A DNA stretch of 64,000 nt from Mycobacterium sp. Marseille-P9652 (GCF_902652685.1 NZ_CACRUY010000004.1:1-64000); one strand, 5' to 3'; positions 21,012 through 28,702 are shown, counted from the first letter of the stretch. The notes: generated by a model from the sequence alone, not told the origin. Made by a program: numbers and translations.

Positions 21012-21316
21012 CCAAGATGACCAAGATCGAGGTCGTCGTAGCGGGGGAGGACGTTCCCGCGGTCAAAGACCAGTTCCGCGGCGCCGGCGCAACGGGATTC
21101 ACCAGCGTCTCCGGCGTCTCGGGACTCGGCCATCACGGCTACCACCAAGGCCGGCTGCTGTTCAACCAACAGGCGGCGCTCGAAATGCTCATCACCGTTG
21201 TCCCGGACGACAAGTCCGAGGCGTTGATCGCCGGACTGCGCCGCCTGCTCGACGGCTCGCCCGGGGTCATGTTCGTCACCGACACCTACGTGAGCCGACC
21301 CGAGTACTTCAGCTGA
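20993..21316 (+). CDS. PII-like signalling protein of the dab operon
   Basis: Small 107-residue protein with a PII/CutA-like ferredoxin-type fold: beta strand KIEVVVAGEDVPAVKDQFRGAGATGFT, a loop region GLGHHGYHQGRLLFNQQ in the T-loop position, and a C-terminal LITVVPDDKSEALIAGLRRLL ... GVMFVTDTYVSRPEYF. PII-like proteins of carbon-uptake loci (SbtB, CPII) bind adenine nucleotides and, in CPII, bicarbonate. That suggests adenylate or carbon sensing here. ATG 20993 has an AGGAGG site 8 nt upstream; the gene overlaps the dabA 3' end by 19 nt. Confidence 0.82.
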   Translation: MSTNGLTKMTKIEVVVAGEDVPAVKDQFRGAGATGFTSVSGVSGLGHHGYHQGRLLFNQQAALEMLITVVPDDKSEALIAGLRRLLDGSPGVMFVTDTYVSRPEYFS

Positions 21317-21340
21317 ATCCCAACAGGAAAGGAAACCACC

Positions 21341-21958
21341 ATGTCCAACCCCCTATCCGCCTGGCAGCGCCTGCAAGCCGGCAACGAAAGGTTCTGCACC
21401 GCAGTCCATTCCCCGCGGTTCCGGAAGACGGCCGAGAGCCGGAGCCCCGTCGCGGTCGTGTTCCGCTGCGCGGACTCCGACGTGGCCAGCGAGGTGGTGT
21501 TCGGCCAGGGCCGCGAGTCGCTCATCGACATCAGCACCTGGGGCCACGTCATCGACACGGGCGTGCTGGCGACCGCGGAGTATGCGGTGGGCACGCTGAT
21601 GACGCCGCTCGTCGTCGTGCTCGGCCACGCCGACTGCGCGGCGATGCAGACAGCGCTCACGGCCTGGACCAACGCCGAGTTCCCCGACGGCGCTTCGCGG
21701 GCGGTGATCGAGCAGGCGATGTCATCGCTCACCCGGCTCGACGCGCACGTCACCGACGCCGACGAGCTGTCCGCCGCCCACGTGGTGCACACGGGCGCCT
21801 CGCTGCTGCACAAGTCGCCGGTGATCGCCAAGGCCGTCGACACCGGGCGGACCGCGATCGTGTGCGCCGTCACCGACGGCAAGGACGGCCGGCTGCGTGC
21901 GCGCGCGACGTTCGGTGACGTTCCCGAAAGCCGGTCGGCATTGCTGGAATGCGTGTAG
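21341..21958 (+). CDS. Beta-carbonic-anhydrase-like protein with altered catalytic dyad
   Basis: 205 residues with the same architecture as CanB. Zinc ligands Cys43, His96 and Cys99 are kept (FRCADSD, LGHADC). The usual catalytic Asp-Arg pair in CADSR reads CADSD: the arginine is an aspartate at residue 47 (codon GAC at 21479-21481). This dyad is normally needed to free the zinc for hydroxide binding. The protein is therefore probably inactive, slow, or a bicarbonate-binding regulator; that is inference. It lies between the PII-like gene and the zinc-ribbon gene, with AGGAAAGG upstream of its ATG. Confidence 0.85.
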   Translation: MSNPLSAWQRLQAGNERFCTAVHSPRFRKTAESRSPVAVVFRCADSDVASEVVFGQGRESLIDISTWGHVIDTGVLATAEYAVGTLMTPLVVVLGHADCAAMQTALTAWTNAEFPDGASRAVIEQAMSSLTRLDAHVTDADELSAAHVVHTGASLLHKSPVIAKAVDTGRTAIVCAVTDGKDGRLRARATFGDVPESRSALLECV

Positions 21959-22836
21959 GCGGGCTCCGGAAATCGTCTGGGGCGCATGGTCGCAACGCCG
22001 ACGGCTATGCCGGCGCGGTGTTCGCGATGGGCACCATGCACGGCAAGGAGCGCCAAGTGGCGCCTCCTTTCGACGACGAGCTGGGCGCGCGCGTCGTGGC
22101 GCCGCCCGGCATCGACACCGACCAGTTCGGCACGTTCACTTCGGAGGTGAGCAGGACGTTGACGCCGCTGGCGGCGGCCACCGCCAAAGCCCGCCTGGCC
22201 ATGCGCACGTCCGGAGTGCCGTACGGCCTGGCCAGCGAGGCGAGCTATGACGCCTGGCTCGGCATGCTGCCGATGCACGCGGAGATCCTGGTGTTCATCG
22301 ACGACACCCGCGGCATACGGGTGGTCGAGGGCATCAACACGCCCGGCGGGCCCGGCCCTCCTCAGCGGGTGAACTCGGCCGACGACGCCGTCGGCGCGGC
22401 GCGGGAGTTCGGATTCCCGCGCCAGGGAGCGGTGGTCAAGGCGAGTGTCGACGGCGGCGTGCGGGTGTTCGGCAAAGGCATCACCGACTCCGGCACGCTC
22501 GTCGACGCCGCCGGCACGGCGCTGGCCGCGGCGTCGGACCGCCGGGCCTGGGTCGAACCGGACCTGCGGGCACATCACAACCCCAGCCGCCGCGACGTGC
22601 TCGCCGCGTTGGCCCGGCGGCTGGCGCGCCGGCTGGCGACACCCTGTCCGAAGTGCGGGTGCCCGGGCTACGGCAAGGTCGCGGTGCGCGACGGCCTGCC
22701 ATGCCGGGTGTGTGGCAGCCCCACCACCCTCACGGCAGCGGACGTCCACGGCTGTCCGGCGTGCGACCAACGCGCCATCGTCGCCCGGGAGGGTGTCTGC
22801 GCCGAGGCTCGGTTCTGCCCGGAATGCAACCCGTGA
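21949..22836 (+). CDS. DUF6671-like protein with C-terminal zinc ribbons
   Basis: Up to 295 residues, function unknown. The N-terminal domain (MHGKERQVAPPFDDELGARV, then PPGIDTDQFGTFTSEVSRTL) resembles the family I know as DUF6671; this name is from memory. The C-terminus from about residue 232 has four Cys-x2-Cys pairs (CPKC, CRVC, CPAC, CPEC), enough for two zinc ribbons. The ATG at 21949 overlaps the end of the preceding gene. Starts nearer residue 24-30 are possible, since no ribosome binding site decides. As last gene of the dab operon it may act in metal delivery or regulation, but nothing proves this. Confidence 0.7.
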   Translation: MRVGGLRKSSGAHGRNADGYAGAVFAMGTMHGKERQVAPPFDDELGARVVAPPGIDTDQFGTFTSEVSRTLTPLAAATAKARLAMRTSGVPYGLASEASYDAWLGMLPMHAEILVFIDDTRGIRVVEGINTPGGPGPPQRVNSADDAVGAAREFGFPRQGAVVKASVDGGVRVFGKGITDSGTLVDAAGTALAAASDRRAWVEPDLRAHHNPSRRDVLAALARRLARRLATPCPKCGCPGYGKVAVRDGLPCRVCGSPTTLTAADVHGCPACDQRAIVAREGVCAEARFCPECNP

Positions 22837-22848
22837 ACGAGGTGCCGA

Positions 22849-23172
22849 TCAGGACAGCGCCGCGACGAGCTCCCCGACCGTGTGGCTGGACTCGAGCGGG
22901 TGGCGCAGCTTGCCCTTCGGGTTGAGCTCGTAGACGTTGCGCCGGCCGACCTTCGACTTGATGAGGTAACCCTCGTCGGTCAGGTCGGTCAGGATCGCCT
23001 GCACGGAACGCTCCGTGATGCCGATCCGCAACGCCAGTTCCCGGGCCGTCAACGACTCGCCGGTCGACACGCACAGCAGCACGTGAGCGTGATTGGTGAG
23101 GAACGTCCAGGTGCGCTCGGGCGGCTCGACAGCGGGCCGCGCTGCCGCCCTCCCCTTTCGAGCACCGTCCAC
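22849..23172 (-). CDS. Winged-helix transcriptional regulator beside the dab operon
   Basis: 107 residues with a clear MarR/GntR-like winged helix: FLTNHAHVLLCVSTGESLTARELALRIGITERSVQAILTDLTDEGYLIKSKVGRRNVYELNPKG. Helix-turn-helix SLTARELALRIGITERSVQAILTDL spans about residues 40-64. No ligand domain is present. GTG start at 23170-23172 lies 6 nt behind a TACGAT -10, consistent with a leaderless transcript. The gene faces the dab operon tail, 12 nt away. A TTCGCGTA motif in its promoter also occurs twice (once as TTCGCGAA) in the dab promoter, so it is a candidate regulator of that operon. Confidence 0.8.
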   Translation of the reverse strand: MDGARKGRAAARPAVEPPERTWTFLTNHAHVLLCVSTGESLTARELALRIGITERSVQAILTDLTDEGYLIKSKVGRRNVYELNPKGKLRHPLESSHTVGELVAALS

Positions 23173-23178
23173 GGCGAC

Positions 23179-23203
23179 ATCGTACTACATCGAAATTCGC
23201 GTA
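23179..23203 (-). promoter_or_regulatory. Promoter of the winged-helix regulator with dab-like motif
   Basis: Minus-strand -10 TACGAT (23179-23184) ends 6 nt before the GTG start. TTCGCGTA at 23196-23203 (plus orientation) covers the -35 position and equals the element over the -10 of the dab promoter (16764-16771). Confidence 0.45.
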
Positions 23204-23213
23204 AGGGCCTTCG

Positions 23214-23978
23214 TTAATTGGCCAGCGGGGTTAGCAGGGACTCGACCGCCCCGCGGTAGGCCAGCGGCGCCTCGTCGTGGATCAGGTGTCCCGCCTCGGG
23301 GACGCGCAGATAGGTTGTCGGGCTGTCCCTTTCGGCCATCGATCGCATCTGCCCTGAGGGCGTCACCGAGTTGCCCGCCTCGATCAGCAGCACCGGCGCG
23401 CGCACCGCCCGCCACTGGTCCCAGTACTCCCTGGTACCCCACTCGGCGGCGATCTCAATCCAGCGCGCGGTGTGGCCGTGCAGCCGCCAGCCCGTGGCCG
23501 TGCGGTCGAAGGCGTCCAGGAAATACTGCCCGGCCACGGGCCCGAACTCACTGAATACCTGCTCGGCCGAGCCGAACTCGACGGGCAGGGCGTGCAGCCA
23601 CTGCTCCCAGGGGCCGGTCGTGCGTCCCACGAAGTTCGGTGCCATGTCCTCGACCACGAGCGCAGAAACCAGGTCCGGACGCTCCGCCGCCAGGTACCAC
23701 GAGTGCAGGGCGCCCATCGAGTGCCCGACGAGCCTCGCGGGCGTGCCGAGCGCGCTCACCGCGTCGGCCAGGTCGGCGACGAACCGCTCGGTGCTGATCG
23801 GGTGGGGATCGTCGACGTCGCGGCCCCGGTGCCAGGGGGCGTCGTAGGTGTACACGGTGCCCAGCTCCGCCAGCCACGGGATCTGGCGCGACCACGTGCT
23901 ACCCCGGCCCATCAGGCCGTGCACCAGCACCAACGGCTCGCCGCGCCCGCCGCGGCAGGTCAATAGATCGGTGGCCAC
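23214..23978 (-). CDS. Alpha/beta hydrolase (Rv3591c-like)
   Basis: Soluble hydrolase of unknown substrate, 254 residues. The oxyanion-hole region is LVLVHGLMGRGSTW and the nucleophile elbow GHSMG (LVGHSMGALHSW). The catalytic Asp is probably in LIEAGNS/earlier strands and the His in VPEAGHLIHDEAPL. The frame is open to 24662, but GTG at 23976-23978 (VATDLLTCRGG) aligns with Rv3591c and gives matching length. It marks the return to the conserved M. tuberculosis gene order after the accessory island. Divergent from mhuD. Confidence 0.88.
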   Translation of the reverse strand: MATDLLTCRGGRGEPLVLVHGLMGRGSTWSRQIPWLAELGTVYTYDAPWHRGRDVDDPHPISTERFVADLADAVSALGTPARLVGHSMGALHSWYLAAERPDLVSALVVEDMAPNFVGRTTGPWEQWLHALPVEFGSAEQVFSEFGPVAGQYFLDAFDRTATGWRLHGHTARWIEIAAEWGTREYWDQWRAVRAPVLLIEAGNSVTPSGQMRSMAERDSPTTYLRVPEAGHLIHDEAPLAYRGAVESLLTPLAN

Positions 23979-24026
23979 ATCACCATCTTGCGCGGTCCGG
24001 CCGCCGATGGAAGAGGCGCGACGCGG

Positions 24027-24032
24027 TAGCCT
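24027..24032 (+). promoter_or_regulatory. Probable leaderless -10 of mhuD
   Basis: TAGCCT fits TAnnnT and ends 6 nt before the mhuD ATG, with no ribosome binding site between. No recognisable -35. Confidence 0.45.
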
Positions 24033-24038
24033 AGCCAG

Positions 24039-24359
24039 ATGCCACCAGTGGTGAAGATCAATGCCATCGAAGTGCCCGCCGACGCCGGCCCGGAGCTGGA
24101 GAAGCGATTCGCACACCGGGCGCACGCGGTCGACAACCAGCCCGGTTTCCTCGGGTTCCAGCTGTTGCGCCCCGTCAAGGGGGAGAACCGCTACTTCGTG
24201 GTGACTCAGTGGGAGTCGGAAGAGGCCTTTCAGGCGTGGGCCAAAGGCCCCGCCATCCAGGCGCACGCCGGTGAGCGGGCCAATCCGGTCGCGACGGGTG
24301 CGACCCTGCTCGAGTTCGAGGTCGTGATGGACGTTGCCGGTAAAGATGAGGCAGGTTAG
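24039..24359 (+). CDS. mhuD: Heme-degrading monooxygenase MhuD
   Basis: IsdG-like heme oxygenase that opens heme to mycobilin and releases iron, used in heme-iron acquisition. 106 residues, ferredoxin-like ABM fold. Catalytic and heme-contact residues are present: Asn8 (VVKIN), Trp67 (AFQAW) and His76 (IQAHAG), one position later than in the tuberculosis enzyme because of an extra Pro. LGFQLLRPVKGENRYFVVTQW is the conserved core. Its last 14 nt overlap the start of lpqF, making a two-gene unit. Confidence 0.96.
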   Translation: MPPVVKINAIEVPADAGPELEKRFAHRAHAVDNQPGFLGFQLLRPVKGENRYFVVTQWESEEAFQAWAKGPAIQAHAGERANPVATGATLLEFEVVMDVAGKDEAG

Positions 24360-25695
24360 CGGGCGGTCCGCTCGGCGCCATGCGGTGGCGTTGTGCGCCG
24401 CCGCCCTGGTCGCGGCCCTCACGCCCGGGTGCACCCCCGATCCGTCACTGGAGGCGAAGGCGGCGAACCCGGGCCGGGGCATAGACACGCGGACCCCTCC
24501 CGGGCTCCGGGCGCAGCAGACGATGGACATGCTGAACTCCGACTGGCCGATCGGCCCGGTCGGGGTCGGCACCCTCGCCGCTCCCGACAAGGTCGAGCCG
24601 GTCGAGGCCACCATGGAGAAGCTGTGGTGGGACCGTCCGTTCACCCTCGCGGGCGTGGACATCTGGGCCAGCGTGGCGACGCTGCACCTGATCTCTTCCT
24701 ACGGCGCCCGCCAGGACATCCGCCTGCATACCGACGACGAGGGGCGGGTCGACCGGTTCGACCTGGAGACGCAGCCGCCGAAGGTGTCGTCGTGGCAGGA
24801 CATCGACGCGCTGCTGAGCAAGACCGGTGCCCGGTACTCCTACCAGGTGGCCAAGGTCGACCAGGGCCGCTGCGACCGGGTGGCCGGCACCAACACGAGC
24901 GAATCCCTGCCGCTGGCTTCGATTTTCAAGTTGTACGTGTTGCATGCCCTCGCCAACGCGGTCAAGACCGGGGCCGTGTCGTGGGACGATCAGCTGACGG
25001 TTACCGAGAAGGGCAAGGCGGTCGGCTCGTCGGGCCTGGAACTGCCTGTGGGAGCGCACGTTTCGGTGCGTACGGCCGCCGAGAAGATGATCGCCACCAG
25101 TGACAACATGGCGACCGACCTGCTGATCGAACGGATGGGCACGCACGCCATCGAGGAGGCCCTCGTCACGGCGGGGCACCACGACCCGGCCAGCATGACC
25201 CCTTTCCCCACCATGTACGAGCTCTTCTCCGTCGGCTGGGGTCAACCGGATGTGCGCGACCAGTGGAAGAACGGCTCGCCGCAGGTTCGGGCTCAGCTTC
25301 TGGCACAGGCGAATTCGACGCCCTACCACCCCGACCCCACGCGTGCGCACACGCCGGCGTCGTCGTACGGGGCGGAGTGGTACGGAAACGCCGAGGACAT
25401 CTGCCGGGTGCATACGGCGCTGCAGGCCGACGCGGTGGGCGCCGCCGCACCGGTCCGGCAGATCCTGTCCGCGGTGTCGGGCATTCAATTGGACCGCAAC
25501 GTGTGGCCCTACATTGGCGCGAAAGCCGGTGGGCTGCCCGGGGATCTGACGTTCAGCTGGTACGCCGTGGACAAGACGCACCAGCCGTGGGTGGTCAGCT
25601 TCCAGCTCAACTGGCCCCGCGACCACGGGCCAACGGTGACCGGTTGGATGCTGCAGGTCGCCAAGCAGGCGTTCGCGCTGATCGAGCCGCGCTGA
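24346..25695 (+). CDS. lpqF: Lipoprotein LpqF, beta-lactamase-like
   Basis: Exported lipoprotein, 449 residues from ATG 24346. Signal peptide with lipobox LTPGC, acylated Cys29. The catalytic domain resembles class A serine beta-lactamases: Ser-x-x-Lys at 192-195 (LASIFKLY), Ser-Asp-Asn at 252-254 (ATSDNMAT) and a Lys-Ala-Gly triad strand (GAKAGGLPG) in place of Lys-Thr-Gly. An N-terminal extension of about 150 residues precedes it. Function unproven; peptidoglycan or ester hydrolysis is possible. A TTG 4 codons upstream is a weaker start. Confidence 0.9.
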   Translation: MRQVSGRSARRHAVALCAAALVAALTPGCTPDPSLEAKAANPGRGIDTRTPPGLRAQQTMDMLNSDWPIGPVGVGTLAAPDKVEPVEATMEKLWWDRPFTLAGVDIWASVATLHLISSYGARQDIRLHTDDEGRVDRFDLETQPPKVSSWQDIDALLSKTGARYSYQVAKVDQGRCDRVAGTNTSESLPLASIFKLYVLHALANAVKTGAVSWDDQLTVTEKGKAVGSSGLELPVGAHVSVRTAAEKMIATSDNMATDLLIERMGTHAIEEALVTAGHHDPASMTPFPTMYELFSVGWGQPDVRDQWKNGSPQVRAQLLAQANSTPYHPDPTRAHTPASSYGAEWYGNAEDICRVHTALQADAVGAAAPVRQILSAVSGIQLDRNVWPYIGAKAGGLPGDLTFSWYAVDKTHQPWVVSFQLNWPRDHGPTVTGWMLQVAKQAFALIEPR

Positions 25696-25707
25696 CCGTC
25701 CCGCGTG

Positions 25708-26706
25708 TCAGGTCGACGCCGGATCAGCCCGCGATCCGGGGGATAGCGATTCCACCACGTCGACGAGCGCGTCGGCGCCCTCCCAGTTCAGCAGATGGCC
25801 GGCGTCGGGCACCGTGACCAGCCGTGCACCCGGTATCCCGGCGGCGAGGCGTTGCGAATGAGTCGGCGGGGTGCTGCGGTCGGCCGAACCGATCATGACG
25901 ACCGTCGGGATCGAGATCTCGCCCAGGCGCGGGTAGCGGTCCTCGCGCCCGAACGCACGCAGGATCGGCGTCAGGGGCCCGTGCTCGCGAATGTGCTTGT
26001 CGAAGATCTCGATGAACACCGAAATCATTGCGGGAGAAGGGGTTGCGCCGCTTTGGGCGGCCCCGAACAGCACGCCGCCGACCCGCGTTCGCACCAGCCA
26101 ACCCATGAGCCCTGACTTCATCAGCGGGATCTGCAGCCTGTTCTGCGGCGCGCCGTCGTGGATCCGGCCCGCCCATGTCGCGAACAGCACGAGCCCTCGC
26201 AGCCGGCCGGAGACTTCGGAGTGGTCGAGCACCGCGCGGACCGCGACGAAACCGCCCATGGAGTGGCCGACGAGCACGCCGTCCTCAACGCCGAAGTGCC
26301 GCAGGACCGCCGCGTAGTCCTCCGCCATGGGCGCGGACCCCGCACCCACCGAACCGAGCGTGGAGCGGCCGTGTCCTCGTTGATCGAAGGCGATGAGGCG
26401 GTGGCCTCGCGCGAGAAGCCGGTCCCAGACGATGTTCCACTCGCCGAGCGTGCCGCCGTAGCCGTGCGCGAAGACGATCGAGGGGCCCGCGCCGGCGGTG
26501 ACGGCGCGAAGCACGGTCCCGTCCGGTCTAGCGATGAAGTGTTCCTCGCCGGACTGTTCGGTCGCGAGGCGCTCGCGAGGATAGGGGTCGGGGTTGTTCT
26601 CGATCCGCGCGACCACCGATCTCGCGGCATAGCGTGCGGCCGCACCCAGGAACCCGACGAGGACTGCGCCGCGAAGTGAATTCGTAAGACCGCCTTTGAA
26701 CGGCAT
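25708..26706 (-). CDS. Membrane-anchored alpha/beta hydrolase under TetR control
   Basis: 332 residues from the ATG at 26704-26706, which has an AGGGGCG ribosome binding site; the frame is open to 26790 but would run through the operators. An N-terminal hydrophobic segment (RGAVLVGFLGAAARYAA) may anchor it. The hydrolase core has IVFAHGYGGTLGEW, nucleophile elbow GHSMG (VLVGHSMGGFVAV), acid region GSADRSTP and catalytic His in VPDAGHLLNWE. Resembles lipase/haloperoxidase-type hydrolases; substrate unknown. Divergent from the tetR gene, with two palindromes between them. Confidence 0.85.
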   Translation of the reverse strand: MPFKGGLTNSLRGAVLVGFLGAAARYAARSVVARIENNPDPYPRERLATEQSGEEHFIARPDGTVLRAVTAGAGPSIVFAHGYGGTLGEWNIVWDRLLARGHRLIAFDQRGHGRSTLGSVGAGSAPMAEDYAAVLRHFGVEDGVLVGHSMGGFVAVRAVLDHSEVSGRLRGLVLFATWAGRIHDGAPQNRLQIPLMKSGLMGWLVRTRVGGVLFGAAQSGATPSPAMISVFIEIFDKHIREHGPLTPILRAFGREDRYPRLGEISIPTVVMIGSADRSTPPTHSQRLAAGIPGARLVTVPDAGHLLNWEGADALVDVVESLSPGSRADPAST

Positions 26707-26725
26707 CGCGCCCCTAGCTATTATT

Positions 26726-26740
26726 CGGAGACTGTCTCCG
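26726..26740. promoter_or_regulatory. TetR operator, perfect palindrome
   Basis: CGGAGAC-T-GTCTCCG, 7-bp arms around a central T. Lies between the divergent hydrolase and tetR genes, centre 23 bp from the second copy. Confidence 0.75.
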
Positions 26741-26748
26741 GAACTATA

Positions 26749-26763
26749 CGGAGATGGTCTCCG
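26749..26763. promoter_or_regulatory. TetR operator, second copy
   Basis: CGGAGAT-G-GTCTCCG, the same palindrome with one mismatch. It is located just ahead of the tetR ribosome binding site, so binding here would block tetR itself. Confidence 0.72.
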
Positions 26764-26783
26764 GTTGTCTACGGGAGGTGTCG

Positions 26784-27374
26784 TTGGCAAAAACGCGGCC
26801 GTTACGCGCGGATGCCGCCCGCAACCGTGCGCAACTGCTCGACGCCGCTCGTGAGGCGTTCGGCAATTACGGTGTCACCGCCTCGCTCGACGATGTAGCG
26901 CGCGCGGCGAACGTCGGACCGGGCACGTTGTACCGGCACTTCCCCACACGCGACGACCTGGTCCTTGCAGTCATCGACGAGGGGCTCGCGGACCTGCACC
27001 GGCTTGGAACCACCCTGCTTGGCGAACCTGACGCTCTGGATGCGTTGCGGCGCTGGCTGCGCGCCTACATCGATCAGGGCAGTACCTTCGACGGCTTGGC
27101 TCGCACGCTGGCCTACCCGCCGCCCGCGGCCGGGGCTAGCGGCGCCTGCCACCTGGCCCGGGAGGCCGGGGCAGGATTGGTCAGGCGCGCGATCGACGAG
27201 GGGTTGGTGCGTGACGACGTCGACATCCGCGATGTGCTGGACCTAGCGGCGGCCATCGCATGGCTGGGGGAGCAACCCGACCGATCGGCAGATCAGCGGC
27301 TGCGGCTGCTGGAAGTAATCGTCGACGGACTGCGCGTCCCCCGTTCCTCGATCAGTAAGCGTGAGACGCGTTGA
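26784..27374 (+). CDS. TetR-family transcriptional repressor
   Basis: 196 residues. N-terminal helix-turn-helix: NRAQLLDAAREAFGNYGVTASLDDVARAANVGPGTLYRHFPTRDDLV, recognition helix GPGTLYRHF. The C-terminal ligand domain includes CHLAREAGAGLVRRAIDEGLVRDDVD. The frame is open from 26754, but that ATG sits inside an operator. TTG 26784-26786 has GGGAGG at 5 nt spacing and gives the usual MAKTRPLRADAARNR start, so I chose it. Likely controls itself and the divergent hydrolase; the inducer is unknown. Confidence 0.88.
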   Translation: MAKTRPLRADAARNRAQLLDAAREAFGNYGVTASLDDVARAANVGPGTLYRHFPTRDDLVLAVIDEGLADLHRLGTTLLGEPDALDALRRWLRAYIDQGSTFDGLARTLAYPPPAAGASGACHLAREAGAGLVRRAIDEGLVRDDVDIRDVLDLAAAIAWLGEQPDRSADQRLRLLEVIVDGLRVPRSSISKRETR

Positions 27375-27400
27375 CGATGCACTAGCTGTGCCGGGGACGT

Positions 27401-27934
27401 CTAAACGCGCAACGTCCAACGGCCGTCGCGGAGGTGCAGGACGGTATGGCTCGCGGGCGCAACGTCGATGCGCCAGAACGACTTCGACGGCGCGTCCAGG
27501 GCATGGAGGATCGCTGCCCGGATCACCGCGGGGTGCGTCACCGCCACCGTGGACCGGCTCAATGACCCCAGCCACGCCGACACTCGCTTGGCCAGGTCGG
27601 CGATCGACTCACCCCCGTGGGGCGCACACTCCGGTTCGGCCAGCCACGTCTCGAGGTGTCGCACATCGATTGTCGCCAGCGGGCGACCGCGCCACCCGTC
27701 GCAATCGAGGTCCGCCAGCGCGGGCTCGACGACCGGTCGCAGACCCAGACGCTCCGCGGTTTCCCGGGCGCGCCGTTCGGGAGCGGTGAGATGACGGCAG
27801 TCTTGTTGGCCCGCAAGCGATTCGACCTGACGCCGGCCGACGTCGGTGAGCGGCTCGTCGAGGGGAAAGCGCCCGGCCGCCATCGCGTCGGTCATCGCGT
27901 GCGACACCAGCGTCAGCCGGACGACCTCGCTCAC
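27401..27934 (-). CDS. Histidine-phosphatase-family protein, third gene of B12-riboswitch operon
   Basis: 177 residues starting at a GTG that overlaps the cbtA stop (GTGA). The phosphatase motif normally Arg-His-Gly reads SHAMT (LTLVSHAMTDAM): the catalytic His remains, the Arg is a Ser. The later PERRARETAERLG and VAVTHPAVIRAAIL supply the second Arg and His. Its place behind a cobalamin riboswitch suggests a cobalamin-pathway phosphatase such as alpha-ribazole-phosphate phosphatase (CobC-like); this is inference from context only. Confidence 0.72.
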   Translation of the reverse strand: MSEVVRLTLVSHAMTDAMAAGRFPLDEPLTDVGRRQVESLAGQQDCRHLTAPERRARETAERLGLRPVVEPALADLDCDGWRGRPLATIDVRHLETWLAEPECAPHGGESIADLAKRVSAWLGSLSRSTVAVTHPAVIRAAILHALDAPSKSFWRIDVAPASHTVLHLRDGRWTLRV

Positions 27935-28698
27935 GCCCGTACTCGTTCCTCCAGCGTCCGCCGGGAAAGGGTCGCGAAGACCACACCGATGGTCGTCCAC
28001 AGCACCAGTTGCGCGCCCAAGGCGAGCAACCGGAATTCGTAGAGCACGTCCGCGGGAAACCCGGGATAGGCGATCCCACCCGTCCCGTCGCGCAGCGGTC
28101 CCGGCGTCTCGTCGACGTCCGGCAGCAACACCATCACCGCGGCGACCGCCGCCAGATACGCGCCCGCCGCGGCCAGCCCCGCGTTCCACGAGCCCAGTCG
28201 GGCGGCGAGCCGGCGCGCCAGCCACGCCGCCGCCACCGCGGCGGCCACCGACGCCAGCACCATCGTCAGGTACCAGCCGGTGCGCGCGTCGATGGTGTCG
28301 GCCTGGCCCACCGCGGGCGGATTCGGCGGATACTTCACGAACGGCACGAGGTAGACCGCGCCGAAGGCTGCCGCCGCCAACATCAGCGAAAGCCGTTGGA
28401 GAGCAAGATTTCTCACACGCGCGAAGACGATGCGGAACAGCACGGCGAATAGCGCACCCATCGCCACGCCGAACACCAGCACGCCGAATCCCAGCCCGGC
28501 GTTGGCCTGGACCCCGCGGCTGAACAGCTCGGCCCCATGCTCGTGGACCCCACGCGCGTTCTCGGCGTCGAGCCGGCCGTCCTCGTAGGCGACCGCACGG
28601 CCGATGACGGGTTCGGCGAACACGCGGGCGAACGCAAACGCGAGCACCGCGCCGATCGCGCCCGCCAGGAGACCGCGCCCGATCAGGCGTTTCTCCAT
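27931..28698 (-). CDS. cbtA: Cobalt transporter subunit CbtA
   Basis: 255-residue membrane protein with about six hydrophobic segments, starting MEKRLIGRGLLAGAIGAVLAFAFARVFAEP, typical of CbtA. Conserved external parts include VHEHGAELFSRGVQANAGL and PFVKYPPNPPAVGQADTIDARTGWYL. CbtAB are predicted cobalt importers linked to B12 riboswitches across bacteria. The ATG is 4 nt after the cbtB stop, and the stop overlaps the phosphatase gene. Confidence 0.88.
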   Translation of the reverse strand: MEKRLIGRGLLAGAIGAVLAFAFARVFAEPVIGRAVAYEDGRLDAENARGVHEHGAELFSRGVQANAGLGFGVLVFGVAMGALFAVLFRIVFARVRNLALQRLSLMLAAAAFGAVYLVPFVKYPPNPPAVGQADTIDARTGWYLTMVLASVAAAVAAAWLARRLAARLGSWNAGLAAAGAYLAAVAAVMVLLPDVDETPGPLRDGTGGIAYPGFPADVLYEFRLLALGAQLVLWTTIGVVFATLSRRTLEERVRA

Positions 28699-28702
28699 GA
28701 CG

